From Akanthomyces muscarius (Eukaryota; Ascomycota; Sordariomycetes; Hypocreales; Cordycipitaceae): a stretch of 64,000 nucleotides of DNA. The position numbers and the translations under genes were made by a program. Location: NCBI RefSeq assembly GCF_028009165.1, contig NC_079241.1, positions 6,944,001-7,008,000 of the forward strand. The letters run 5' to 3'. This document shows positions 1 to 10,726 of the stretch, one piece after another; position 1 is the first letter of the stretch; each line of letters opens with the position of its first letter. Under the pieces are notes generated by a model. It saw only the letters and a list, made by a program, of their open reading frames with translations, was not told the DNA's origin and made no database searches.

Positions 1-2167
1 CAACCCTCGGGGCATTGACCGTAGATCTCGTCGTACAAGTCTGATAGCGTCTTCGGAAGCCTCCCAAGTCTCTCTTTGATAGCGGAGCCTATTGTGTACT
101 CTTTGAGCTGCTCCCACTGTAGGTATGTCCATCTGAACCTGTTTTATGCCTGTTAGTCTGGCGGTGAGAATGGCATGTTGTAACTTACATTCCATCGCTC
201 TTTTCCACGAGCGTGCTTTTCACAAGCCCCTTCGTCTCCGATGTAACGTATTTCCAATTCATAGGGGCATTGTCGATTTCCGTGTTCACAAACTTCTCAA
301 TATCGACGCGGTTATCCGCGGTGGTAATTGGGATCAGCATCCGTGGAACTTGGAAAGACGAGAAACATTCTTCAATGTCGGTCTGTATACGACTGGCCAT
401 GAAGACTTTTAGCGGACGATTACTTGTCTGAACAAAACGTTTAAAAAGGTCAGAAATCTGCTTTTTCGTTGCTTGCTCACACTCATCCAAGGCGTCCAGC
501 ACCAAGGTTGTTCGGGGGTAACTGTTGATCATCTGGAGTAACGCGATCTCGCATTCTTTCATGCTTATGTCGTTCTGGATTTGGGTCATCTTGTTGTAAA
601 GAGAGTACGAAGCCTCGTGGACTTTGTCGGGCCGGCGAGGTATCTCGCTGAGTTGTCGGATATAGCTTCGCAGAATGTAGCGAAAGCTCCGCCGAGTTGG
701 ATCACCTCTGTCACAATAAAAAAAGGCGAACCCTTCGTCATGATCACCGTGTGAATGATTGGTGGTTTGATCACCGTCCAAATAGCGATCGATTACTTTA
801 GAAGAAAGAAACGATTTCCCTGTACCGACTGAGAAATAGTATGGTAGTCAGTGGTTGCTTCAAGTAATAGCATTGCGGAAGCAGCACTCACTGTTACCTT
901 GCAACCAAAGTACAGAAGAACACGCCGATTCTTCCCATTGGTGAAAATCATCATGGCTCACCAACCACTCGCAAGTGCCTTCTGTTCTTTTCTCCATTTT
1001 ATCATTGTGGTGGGCCCCGACTGGAACTTCGCTGATGTACTTCATGGCCCTTTTCCGCTCATTCTTTTCAAGAGTCGTAAGTACCGCTAGAACGCCATCG
1101 TCGACGCGCTTTAGTGGTCTCTCTAGACTGCGCAGTAGTTTTTGATGCTCGAAGCCTGCTTTAGCATCGCAAGTCTGTGCTGCTAGCCATATATACTCCT
1201 CAAGGGATCGTACTTCTGCTACTCGTCCCTCTCCCTGGCCAGGTTTCACGAGCGCAACGAAAAATCGACCCAAATGTCCCTTTCGTAAACTTTCGTCCAC
1301 GAGAGCGAGAAACTCCAAGCAGCTCTTGTACGCCTTAATTAGCGTTTGCTGCAGACCCTCTTGGTCTGCTGACTGAGAGGCGCCGCTGAAGTATACTTCT
1401 TCATAAACTCTGCCGCGCCTCACAATGCAAAGAACCATATCTGTGCACCCCATGATGGCCACAAGGTCTTCGCATTGCGTCACATTGGCCTGATACTCGT
1501 CAGATATGTATCACGTACTGGCTAAGATACGTACCTTCAAAAGCACTCTAACCGCCGACCAGAAAGTTGCAGATGGCGGAGGCGCGAAGTTGACTGCAAT
1601 GTCTCCGATTGCAGTAACCGCAGAGATGACCCTGTTTGTATAATCCCTCCATAGTACCTCACGGTCGCCGACCTTTAGTTTCAGAGTTTTTTCTAGATGT
1701 GTCTCCTCTGCGCGACGGACTAGATCCACCAGCTCCTTGGTCGGGTCCCCAGCAGCGGTATCTGACAGGGCTTCATCGATCCAGGTTCGTGTTTTCGGGT
1801 CGACCTTGCCATAGGCTTCTTGCCATAGACTGACCGTCTTCGTTGGACTATCGATTGTGTTCGACTTTTGGTCATCGGTAGAGTGGGAAGTTGGAGCATG
1901 TTCAACTCTTTGAGATGGTGAAACATGCGATCCGGCGGGCGACGAAGCCGGAGCTTTGGCAAGGTGGTTCGACGAAGTAGGTAACTTGTCAGGAGTTCGA
2001 TTTTGCGTGGACGACTGGGTCGCTGTAGGCGCAGATGGTGCTATGGCAACTGTCTGGCTTGTGGAATTTGGGGCTGCCGGTAGGCCTTTACGCGATTTCT
2101 TGAAGCAGGACGATAAAATGGACAAGCACCCGTCAGACTCGCCAGGACTCGCCATGGTGCAGAACAT
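1..2167 (-). CDS. NACHT-domain STAND receptor (NLR-like), 3' end outside window
   Basis: Signal-transducing NTPase of the fungal NLR-like class, which is linked to self/non-self recognition and cell death. Four exons read right to left: 2167-1535, 1489-892, 828-189 and 138-1, with GT-AG junctions that keep phase. The N-terminal part (about residues 60-230) resembles the NWD/NACHT-associated N-terminal domain, after a Ser/Thr/Pro-rich leader. The P-loop GNIGTGKS forms exactly across the exon 2/3 junction; a Walker B-like run LVLDALDECE follows. The last exon has the motif LGRLPKTLSDLYDEIY usual after the NACHT core. The sensor repeats (ankyrin, WD or TPR) would lie beyond base 1, so the subclass cannot be given. 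A second ATG four codons in (2155) is an equally good start. No stop interrupts the spliced frame. The family is known; the role here is inferred. Confidence 0.85.
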
Positions 2168-3098
2168 GTGCTTTCACCGACAGCTTATGAGTATATGGTC
2201 AGATGCAAGAGGGGAAATTGATGCCAGATCAATCATGGACTCCTCTGTACCTGTCCCTTGTGGGATTGAATAGAACCGTGACTTGTATTTCCAGTTTCAC
2301 TGGTAATGCGCCACACCTGAAGGGGTTCGGGCTACGGGCTGCTTGTGAAGGTCCTATCAGTGATCAGCTGAGGATTTTAAGCGCCCAGCCCATCTGCAGG
2401 TCTAAGGCGAATAAGTCAGCCATGCAGGCCTGATGGTGCACTCCAATTATATTGCGTAGAACTGTGGTATGTGACGTGGCTTGCGTCGAGGCTGAGTCCT
2501 ACAAACCCTGGGCGGCCTTGGTCGTCGGCCACGCGATGAGTTGGCGCCCTTGTAGTAGCGACAGCAAGACGTGCCAGGCAAAAATGAAGAAGATCAAAGT
2601 TATGCGAGGCACAAACTCTCAGCCTCAAGTTCTGAGCTACCTGGTCGTTGGATGAGGCCAAATCCTTTCAACGGTGGTTCGGTAATTGTCCATTGTTGGA
2701 CCGGCGACCTTTTCCCTCCAACCCTCGTTTCTCGTCGCCGCACGTTGACGCTTGCTCTCCTCGCCGTTCACTGCTTACTACGACCCTACTCTCTCACATC
2801 TCACCCGATGATTATATTTGCCACCTTTGTAGCTGCAAATATTTGCTCCAGGCGATACACTATCTGCTATCCAGGTCTCTACATATTCGGGTGGTGAATT
2901 ATCGTAAATAGAGCAGGCATCCGTGTTAAAGCTCGTTGGGCTATTATTGATGGCCTAAAGCACGACAGCACTACTAATAAGTACACAATGATATTCTGCA
3001 CCAGTTCAGCGATGGCGACAACAATAATCGACGGCAGAAAATTATAGTGACTCTTTTATGGAGAAATTAGAAGCCATCTGCTTTAGTAGTTCACCGCC
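2168..3098. other. Intergenic, no gene seen
   Basis: About 0.9 kb between the start of the receptor gene and the 3' end of the Zn2Cys6 regulator. Short open frames occur on both strands but show no family resemblance, splice support or plausible composition. It must hold the receptor promoter on its left side. Confidence 0.5.
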
Positions 3099-4556
3099 TT
3101 ATGCTCGTCCCTGAATGATGTTGACACCCTTGCAAGCAACTAGTAGAAGACGTGAGAACTGGTCGTTGTCACTGACGATATCCGCGCTTCCTTCTTGATC
3201 CCACAGAACGACCAAATCGTGGTACCGCACTGTTTGGCTTCTTGTACGCAGCAGGCCTTGGGCCGCTGCCCTGCTGTGCATCTCGCTTTGCTCTGGCACA
3301 AAGACAGGCACAGAGCTTAGCTCTGGTAGTAAGACACATGTCTGGTAAATAAGCGCAGTGTAAATGGAGCGTATAAGATATGACACAAGTATAGTGCGAT
3401 ATGCGCTTTCCATCTCTTGTTTGTGCGGATACTTGTGATGAACATGTTCATCATGGTTCGATTTGTTCGAAACATGAAAGCCGGAGCTCGAAGATGAGGC
3501 AGAAAATAAAGAGAATGTCTCCATTGAGCTTGACAGCAACTCAAATGTTTGTACTCGAAGCATCAATTCCCTCGTCCAAGAAGCCATAATTGGCTCGTAC
3601 TGTTCAGCAAGTCGTCGTTGCCCGGCATCGGCACTAAAAAGGCCAATGATCTGATACAGATTCATCGCTTGCAGGCGCGCAAGATGCTCGCGGAACTCAG
3701 CTAGAGAAATGCTTGATCCGTCGTCGTTTGCCCCCGAGGAAAAGGCGGATGCTCCCATCACCTTGGAGGTGTTCACGAGCCGCTGTAGCTCATCGCTGAG
3801 ATATTGTTCAAAAGCATGGCGTTTTTGTCCCTGCAGAGTCCTGTGTGCGGCGCAAACACCCAGGGCTTGTTGGAGTGCTGGGGGCAGCCGGCTGCTATTG
3901 AGAGAGTTCTCGAAGTGTACAGTAAAGGGAGTGGAGGCAGTAGTTGCAAAGTAGTCAACAAAGGAGAGCAATTCTTCAGCACAGAATCTCCAGGTCTCCG
4001 AATCTCTCCCTCGTAGCCATATGTAGCCCATGGAATGCATCAGAGGTGATGCTGCCTCCGCGAAATCCTGGGTATTTTGTCGAGTTCCAGGATATTGTAA
4101 AGCGCCGCTTTGCAGAGTGCGAGCGTCCCTGCGACTCGGACTTTTAAAGGGTGAAGTGGTACTACTTCCCCTATTCTCACTGGCTTCTTGCTCGAGGTAG
4201 TTTTCCCAGAATGAGTCGATTTCCATGTCAAGCGCAAGTTTGTCGTCGGCCCAGATGTCCGCTGGCCAATCCAGAAATGGGGTCGCTGGTAGCTCCCTGT
4301 CATCCGTACGTGACGATAGGGCGGTCGAGTCACCCGTCAATAATCCGAACTGCAGGGAGTTCAAACTCGCGGATGGTAGCCATTCTTCCGCTGCTGAAAT
4401 TGCTGAAGTCGATGGTAAGGATGCCTTTGATCTGGGCGGGTATGGGTAATGGCAGACTAATGATCTTTGGGCGCAGCGCTGGCAAATCGGGCGGTCTTGG
4501 TCGCAGCGTCGCTTAGCTGTAACACAGCCTACACATGAGGTTTTACGAAGGGACAT
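3099..4556 (-). CDS. Zn(II)2Cys6 fungal transcription factor
   Basis: DNA-binding regulator of the fungal binuclear zinc cluster class. Taking the ATG at 4556, the cysteines fall at residues 8, 11, 18, 25, 28 and 35 (C-x2-C-x6-C-x6-C-x2-C-x6-C), followed by a basic, proline-rich linker. The product is 485 aa without visible introns. An in-frame ATG at 4628 would add 24 residues; I prefer 4556 because regulators of this class usually place the cluster close to the N terminus. The C-terminal half is helical and Ser-rich and resembles the loosely conserved region of aflatoxin-regulator-type factors, though that is only an impression. It lies about 250 bp downstream of an NmrA-like reductase on the same strand, so the two may be functionally linked. 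Targets unknown. Confidence 0.88.
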   Translation of the reverse strand: MSLRKTSCVGCVTAKRRCDQDRPICQRCAQRSLVCHYPYPPRSKASLPSTSAISAAEEWLPSASLNSLQFGLLTGDSTALSSRTDDRELPATPFLDWPADIWADDKLALDMEIDSFWENYLEQEASENRGSSTTSPFKSPSRRDARTLQSGALQYPGTRQNTQDFAEAASPLMHSMGYIWLRGRDSETWRFCAEELLSFVDYFATTASTPFTVHFENSLNSSRLPPALQQALGVCAAHRTLQGQKRHAFEQYLSDELQRLVNTSKVMGASAFSSGANDDGSSISLAEFREHLARLQAMNLYQIIGLFSADAGQRRLAEQYEPIMASWTRELMLRVQTFELLSSSMETFSLFSASSSSSGFHVSNKSNHDEHVHHKYPHKQEMESAYRTILVSYLIRSIYTALIYQTCVLLPELSSVPVFVPEQSEMHSRAAAQGLLRTRSQTVRYHDLVVLWDQEGSADIVSDNDQFSRLLLVACKGVNIIQGRA

Positions 4557-4804
4557 TGTAAAGCCGGGTTTTGTGATTGGGAAGCAGGCACTCATGTTGT
4601 CGCTCGACTGGTGCGCGTGTAAAACCAAACTGTATTACTAATGCGAATATAGTAGTTACTTCGTAGAGCCCGCACTCAAAAGGACTCGCCAGACCCCGAT
4701 AACCTTCCACAATCAGGAGCACTATCTGCAGCGTATCGAATGGATGCTCTTGAATCCGAGACTTCATTGGCGGTCTAGATTAAGAACCACGTTCGTATCC
4801 TGGA

Positions 4805-5761
4805 TTAATTCCTCGTTCTAGCTATTGCTGTAGCAGTGTCCACTAAGCCGAAAACACCCAGATCTTGTCTGGTCAAAACGACTTGCCCCTCACTGGAGTA
4901 GCTCTTCTCCTGGGCTAGTTCCCAGTACATGTGTGAGGCGTCCATGATCTCCGCCCACATCGGCCACATGCTGTAGTATGTGTCTTTGTCCGCCTGCACG
5001 TATACTGCGTCCTTGCCATGAATTGATGCCCACAGTGACAGCAGCTCGCCAGCAGTCATCTCATCAGTTGAAGCCAGAACGATTTTCGCTGGCAGTGTCA
5101 TTTGAGGCTGATCCAAGATTGATTTGGCGAAGAGACCAACATTAGACCTGGCGTCGCCGACGAGAGTGATGGGAACCGAAGGCGGCGTTGCTTGAATTTG
5201 AGCGTACTTGTTGGATCCTGCGGTCGCGACGGGGAAAGGCTCATAGAATGGATACTGTAGGTTCGATGCATAGAAGCTGACCCAGAGGAATGTGGTCTTG
5301 CTCAGCAACTCCGGATCCGATCTGATGTAACTATCGACCTTGTTCTTCGCCGCATAATGCGGTATGAAACATCTTCCATTGCTCACTTCGCTAGCGTTGG
5401 GAAGGGTCGACCAGATGTAATGTTGAAGAGTAGGAGTTGCAGCTGCTGCTTTGGCCAAGTTGATGCCGTGAGTCGACTCAGTCTCCTGGGCCCTGACTGC
5501 GCCAGCGGTAGGAAACGCTTCAAAAAAGTTTGTCACGGCAAAGATGGCATATGACCCGTCGACAGCCGCTGCAAGTGAGGTTACGTCGTCAAGATCTGCT
5601 TGAACAATTTCGGCTCCTTGGGTGCGAAGAGACACCGCTGCGGCGCTCTCTGGATTCCTAGTGACTGCCCGCACGATGTACGTGCTATCCGCGAGCAGTG
5701 TTCGAGCAACAGAGCCGCCCTGGATGCCGGTGGCACCAATGACGGTGATCAACTTCGGCAT
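4805..5761 (-). CDS. NmrA-like NAD(P)-binding oxidoreductase
   Basis: Intronless 318-aa protein of the atypical short-chain dehydrogenase/NmrA-like group. The N terminus carries the Rossmann dinucleotide loop GATGIQGG at residues 9-16, after a short hydrophobic strand, and the overall length fits the family. Members either act as NAD(P)H-dependent reductases on small aromatic or isoflavone-like substrates or sense the NADP redox state without catalysis; sequence alone does not separate these. The classical SDR Tyr-x3-Lys motif is not evident, as is common for NmrA-like proteins. The ATG at 5761 directly precedes the conserved strand. It is in tandem with the Zn2Cys6 regulator downstream on the same strand. 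Probably cytosolic, since no signal peptide or membrane segment is seen. Confidence 0.87.
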   Translation of the reverse strand: MPKLITVIGATGIQGGSVARTLLADSTYIVRAVTRNPESAAAVSLRTQGAEIVQADLDDVTSLAAAVDGSYAIFAVTNFFEAFPTAGAVRAQETESTHGINLAKAAAATPTLQHYIWSTLPNASEVSNGRCFIPHYAAKNKVDSYIRSDPELLSKTTFLWVSFYASNLQYPFYEPFPVATAGSNKYAQIQATPPSVPITLVGDARSNVGLFAKSILDQPQMTLPAKIVLASTDEMTAGELLSLWASIHGKDAVYVQADKDTYYSMWPMWAEIMDASHMYWELAQEKSYSSEGQVVLTRQDLGVFGLVDTATAIARTRN

Positions 5762-6749
5762 GATGCTGAACGTGAGAAATATTGTTGGATGGATCGCCGA
5801 CTAGGTCTATTTGCTTGAGAGCTTCGAGACATGACTGCAACTGGAGAGCTGTGAGCTTTATATGAAAGATCTCGCACTGATAGTACTGCCCTTTGCATCA
5901 GTAGGGTCAGAGTACCATTATTGCCTCTACATGGCTCCGGCGCGGATGTATGAGTAGAGCCTGTCATGGGAAAGCACCCCACAGATGTCCGCAACTACGA
6001 CTTGTCAAGGCTGCGTTGGCTCCAGTCAAGCCCGCCAATCTGCCCGCTTTGCATTGCTGCTTTTTTGCTCACTCCACTTACATCCGCCCATTTTTCAAAC
6101 AAGGAAGGATGCTTAGTGATTCTGAAACGTAGTGGCACACATTGGCTTACATAGTGCCGAAGTGATGGCGCTGGCTGTGGTAACTAGCTACCTACGCGGG
6201 AGGGGGGTGGTTTTGGACAGGGCACTTGAGAGGTCCTCTGTTTGCTACCCACGTTTTCCTCCTATCGTATCAAGATATTAGGGCACCCAGTCAAATCAGA
6301 AATTTTATATCTTTTTCTAAAACGTGTTGAGTGTTCTAATACCCTGACACAGTTAGAGGAATACATATTAATTCTAACATTATATTTGACCCCTTCTGAA
6401 AAACAGCCCCCTCGCGCGTAGGTAGGTAACTACCTAGGTAATGGTTAGTGGCTCAAGCCGCCCTGGCAACTCACTGTTATCCCGCTGCAAATCGCTGTAT
6501 TCGGTCCTCGGCCAGCGCCCAGGTAGGTAAGGTACAGGGCGTAGTCAACGGGTCTCCAGCGGGTGACAGCGCAACACGCAGCGCATTTACAGGGCACATT
6601 GCTTACGGAGGCACCCCGCGTAACTGGTCCAGGGTTGCCCCACACATCCCGCCATCACCAGCAAATCCGTCACTGCGAAAAAAAAGATTCAGAAAATGAT
6701 CATCTAGCCAACAGCATTTCACCCTCCATACACGCCGCACAAACCCATC
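5762..6749. other. Divergent promoter region between NmrA-like gene and ELP3
   Basis: About 1 kb with no convincing gene. On the minus strand a TATA-like run lies near 5858-5866, about 100 bp upstream of the NmrA-like start. Toward ELP3 the short word AGGTAGGTA recurs (near 6419 and 6520) next to ACCTAGGT, and a T/A-rich patch covers roughly 6290-6390. I assign no specific regulator. Confidence 0.4.
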
Positions 6750-8539
6750 ATGGCGACCGCTACAGTCACGGTAACGGCCACCGCCACAGCCAAGAAGAAA
6801 GGCGCCGACCTGGCCCCCGAGAGCGAGCGCTATCTTCGTTGCTGCGCCGACGTCGCCAATGCCCTGATCGAGGACCACGAGGCCAGCAAGAATGGTCGTC
6901 CGAGTCGCGACATCAACCTCAACGCCCTGCGCAACAAGCTGGCCAAGAAGCACAAGCTTACCAACATCCCGCCTCTGACCGCCATCATTGCCGCCATTCC
7001 CGAACACTACAAGAAATACATTCTCCACAAGCTCATCGCCAAGCCCATCCGTATGTCGCACGCGGGCAGCCGCTTTGCAATCAACCACGTAGTAACTAAT
7101 GCGTTGCAGGCACATCCTCTGGAATTGCCGTCGTCGCCGTCATGTGCAAGCCTCACCGCTGTCCTCACATTGCATACACCGGCAACATCTGCGTCTATTG
7201 CCCTGGCGGGCCCGACTCCGACTTTGAATACAGCACACAGTCATACACCGGCTACGAACCCACCTCGATGCGAGCCATTCGCGCGCGATACGACCCCTTT
7301 GAGCAGGCCCGCGGCCGTGTCGACCAGCTCAAGTCACTCGGACACTCTGTCGACAAGGTCGAATACATCATCATGGGCGGCACCTTCATGTCGCTAGCCG
7401 AGTCATACCGTGAGGATTTCATCTCGCAGCTTCACAATGCCCTCAGCGGCTACCAAACTTCCAATGTCGACGAGGCCGTCGAAGCTGCCGAAATGAGCAA
7501 TGTCAAATGTGTGGGAATCACCATCGAGACTCGCCCGGACTACTGCCTGCAGCCTCACCTGTCCGACATGCTGCGGTACGGCTGCACCCGTCTCGAGGTT
7601 GGTGTGCAATCGCTCTACGAAGACGTCGCGCGCGATACCAACAGAGGCCACACTGTGTCTGCCGTCGCCGAGACGTTCTGTCTGTCAAAGGATGCGGGCT
7701 TCAAGGTTGTCAGCCACATGATGCCCGATCTGCCCAACGTTGGCATGGAGCGCGACCTCGACCAGTTCAGAGAGTACTTTGAGAACCCTGCGTTCCGAAC
7801 CGACGGTCTCAAAATCTACCCCACCCTCGTCATTCGCGGAACCGGTCTCTACGAGCTGTGGCGAACCGGTCGCTACCAGAACTACACGCCAAACGGCCTC
7901 ATTGATCTGGTCGCACGCATTCTTGCGCTCATCCCGCCGTGGACGCGCATTTACCGTGTGCAGCGCGATATCCCCATGCCCCTCGTCACCTCGGGCGTTG
8001 AGAACGGTAACCTGCGAGAGCTGGCCCTCGCGCGCATGAAGGACTTTGGCACCACGTGTCGCGACGTCCGCACCCGCGAGGTCGGCGTCAACGAGGTCAA
8101 GAACAAGATCCGCCCCAACCAGATTGAGCTCGTGCGCCGCGACTACACGGCCAACGGCGGCTGGGAGACGTTCCTGGCGTACGAGGACCCCAAGCAGGAC
8201 ATCCTGGTCGGCCTGCTGCGGCTGCGCAAGTGCACCGAAAAGTACACGTTCCGCCCCGAGCTCACCGCGCAGCCGACGAGCATGATCCGCGAGCTGCACG
8301 TGTACGGCACCGCCGTGCCGGTGCACGCCCGCGACCCCCGCAAGTTCCAGCACCAGGGCTTCGGCACGCTGCTCATGGAGGAGGCCGAGCGCATCGCCCG
8401 CGACGAGCACGGCAGCGAAAAGATAAGCGTCATCTCTGGCGTCGGCGTGCGCAACTACTATAGAAAGCTGGGCTACTGGCTCGACGGCCCGTATATGAGC
8501 AAGTGGCTGGACGGACGCCCTGGGCCGGCCGAGGAATAG
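6750..8539 (+). CDS. ELP3: Elongator complex catalytic subunit Elp3
   Basis: Catalytic subunit of Elongator, which in eukaryotes installs the cm5/mcm5-type modification on wobble uridines of tRNAs through a radical-SAM and acetyl-CoA mechanism; it was first described as a histone acetyltransferase. Exons 6750-7050 and 7110-8539; the 59-nt intron has GTATGT, an ACTAAT branch-like site and GCAG. The product is 576 aa, close to yeast Elp3 (557). The iron-sulfur cysteines follow the Elp3 pattern C-x9-C-x2-C at residues 118, 128 and 131. The C-terminal GNAT domain shows the acetyl-CoA loop QHQGFGTLL and the Tyr-rich NYYRKLGYW segment. High conservation throughout and no lesions. Expected in cytoplasm and nucleus as part of the six-subunit complex. 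Sitting beside accessory genes, it marks a core chromosomal segment. Confidence 0.98.
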
Positions 8540-8905
8540 ACACGAATGACGGGCTTTGAAAATAGAATGGGTTTTCGGCGTTGGGGATCTGGCTAAAGCA
8601 GCAATGCTATGCATACAAGTACATTATGACATATATCAATGAAAGTATGACAATTTTCTCGGCCACGATGAGTCGCTGCATCCTCATCTTGCACTTTAAG
8701 CTCCGCACATCTCAGTTGCATCCGCGGAGGCTCCCCGGGCTTGCTACCCCGCGTACGGGTACCCGCGCCGGTGCGGAGCCCCGCCTCATCCCTACTTATA
8801 CCCGTGGGTTGCTACGCTTCTACTTTCTCTGCAATCCAGCAACTACCTTTTTTTCGTCCTTGAAAGCATTGAGATCGCAATTGACTGGTCAACTTGGCCA
8901 AAATC
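8540..8905. other. Intergenic between ELP3 and amidohydrolase
   Basis: About 370 bp holding the ELP3 3' region (A/T-rich, with tat/ata runs near 8620-8660) and the amidohydrolase promoter. TTATACC near 8790 is a possible TATA-like element. No gene seen. Confidence 0.4.
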
Positions 8906-10333
8906 ATGACCCGACGAATTCCTACTCGTGCTGCGCCTGTGGCGCAACACCCAGCGCAGCCTACAATGACTCCAATCCACCAAAGCGGCATCCCGGAGAA
9001 GCTCGTCAAGCCCTGGGCTCTCCCTCCGCAAAAGACATACATCCTTCACAACGCCAACGTCGTGGACACCCTCAATGGCGCCATCATCGCCCACCAAACC
9101 GTCACCCTGCGCGACGGGCTCATTGACTCTGTCCAGTCCACGCACGGCTACACCTACCCCATCCTGCCGTCCTCGGCCGATGTCGTGGAGGTCGACCTCG
9201 ATGGCCGCTACCTCTGCCCCGGGCTCATCGACTGCCACGTGCACCTCACCGCCGTCGCCGGCTCCGCCTCTCTGGGCTTTGACGAGGCCGACATGGCCGT
9301 CTCGTACTTCCGGCAGCCCTTTCTCTGCCGGCAGATGCTCAGCCGCGGCTTCACCTCGGTGCGCGACACGGGCGGCGCCACGCTCGCGCTCAAGGAGGCC
9401 ATTGCCGACGACGTCTTCCCCGGCCCGCGCGTCTTCATCTCCAACAAGGCCATTTCGCAGACGGGCGGCCACGGCGACGTCCGCAAGGCGCACGACAGAG
9501 CTGGCGGGGACTGCTGCCAGTGCGGCACGCAGTCGAGCATCTCGGTCGTCGCGGACGGCGTGTCGGCGTGTCTGACGACGACGCGGGAGCAGCTGCGCCA
9601 GGGCGCGGATTTCATCAAGATCATGGTCGGCGGCGGCGTGGCCAGCCCGACGGACCGCATCGAGAACACGCAGTTCACGGCGGCCGAGATCCGCGCCATT
9701 GCCGACGTGGCGGAGAGCTACGGGACATATGTCACCGCGCACGCGTACACGCCGAAAGCGATCCGCCACGCCGTGGACAATGGCGTCCGCGGCATCGAGC
9801 ACGGCAACCTGATTGACGAGGATACGGCAAAGTACATGGCCGAGCACAAAGTCTGGCTGACGCCGACGCTCATCACGTACAAGGCCATGGGCGAGGAGAA
9901 GTACAGCGCGTTCCTGCCGCCGGAGAACCAGGCCAAGAACCAGCAGGTGCTCGCGCGGGGCGTGGCCTCGCTGAAGCTCGCGCACGACGCGGGCGTTGCC
10001 ATCTGTCACGGCTCGGATTTGCTAGGGCCGCTGCAGGCGGAGCAGTCGCGCGAGTTTGGCCTGCGCGCGCAGGGCTTAAGCAACAAGGTCGTGTTGCAGG
10101 GCGCGACGGTGAATGCGGCGCGGATGCTGAAGCAGGAGGATGTGCTGGGGCAGGTTAAGGAGGGGTTTACGGCGGATTTGCTGGTGCTGAGGAAGAACCC
10201 GCTGGAAGATGTGAGCGTGCTGGACGAGCCGGAAAAGAGTGTCCTGGTGGTGGTGAAGAATGGGAGGGTGTATACGAGTCGCTGGAGTGAGATGGTGGAG
10301 GATACCGAGCCGAGGATGGCAATGATTGAGTAG
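8906..10333 (+). CDS. Metal-dependent amidohydrolase, ochratoxinase-like
   Basis: Intronless 475-aa enzyme of the amidohydrolase superfamily (imidazolonepropionase/Xaa-Pro dipeptidase-like branch), which hydrolyses amide bonds with a binuclear metal site in a TIM barrel. Metal ligands are visible: H111 and H113 (DCHVHL), a lysine for carbamylation K238 (ADFIKIMVGGG), H279 (TAHAY), H299 (GIEHGN) and D371 (CHGSD). The small flanking beta-sandwich is built from residues 45-105 and the C terminus. Length and ligand spacing resemble fungal ochratoxinase, but the natural substrate cannot be read from sequence. The ATG at 8906 is the first in frame; ATG at codon 21 is an alternative start. No clear signal peptide. 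The coding sequence is very G/C-rich at third positions, like its neighbour ELP3. Confidence 0.9.
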   Translation: MTRRIPTRAAPVAQHPAQPTMTPIHQSGIPEKLVKPWALPPQKTYILHNANVVDTLNGAIIAHQTVTLRDGLIDSVQSTHGYTYPILPSSADVVEVDLDGRYLCPGLIDCHVHLTAVAGSASLGFDEADMAVSYFRQPFLCRQMLSRGFTSVRDTGGATLALKEAIADDVFPGPRVFISNKAISQTGGHGDVRKAHDRAGGDCCQCGTQSSISVVADGVSACLTTTREQLRQGADFIKIMVGGGVASPTDRIENTQFTAAEIRAIADVAESYGTYVTAHAYTPKAIRHAVDNGVRGIEHGNLIDEDTAKYMAEHKVWLTPTLITYKAMGEEKYSAFLPPENQAKNQQVLARGVASLKLAHDAGVAICHGSDLLGPLQAEQSREFGLRAQGLSNKVVLQGATVNAARMLKQEDVLGQVKEGFTADLLVLRKNPLEDVSVLDEPEKSVLVVVKNGRVYTSRWSEMVEDTEPRMAMIE

Positions 10334-10726
10334 AAAAGAAAAGGCTGTATTTGGGTCAAATGGAGGTTGTGTGGACAGTGGAATTGGTGCATAGCAGAGG
10401 AGTTCGGGTGGCGAAAGTCAAGTTTAAGCAACTTCAAAGACGACGATTGCGATGTTTGGGCGGAGAAGGTGCATTAGAAAATGGAATATGACGGGCTTAA
10501 GATGGCGTATGTATGGGTTGTGTAATTGGTGCATCGCAGAGGAGTTGATCAAGTCTTGAGTAGAATGCGAAGCTCGAGGTCGCGACCAAGGAGCTAGAGC
10601 CCCTCGTCGTTAGAGGTCCTTTGCTACAGCACAATCAGTTTTCATATCCGTATTACCCAATTCTATCCCTCACCAATGGCCGTCTTGTGTGAACGCATAA
10701 CCATGTTTGGGATGACCTTTGCCGCT
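10334..10726. other. Convergent 3' regions with a short direct repeat
   Basis: Holds the 3' ends of the amidohydrolase (plus) and the F-box gene (minus). The phrase TTGGTGCAT(A/C)GCAGAGGAGTT occurs at about 10384 and again at about 10527, a short imperfect direct repeat. No gene seen. Confidence 0.5.

Noticed and set aside
8894..8905. Longer start of the amidohydrolase (TTG codon)
   Set aside because: A TTG start is not used in eukaryotic nuclear genes without evidence; ATG at 8906 taken.
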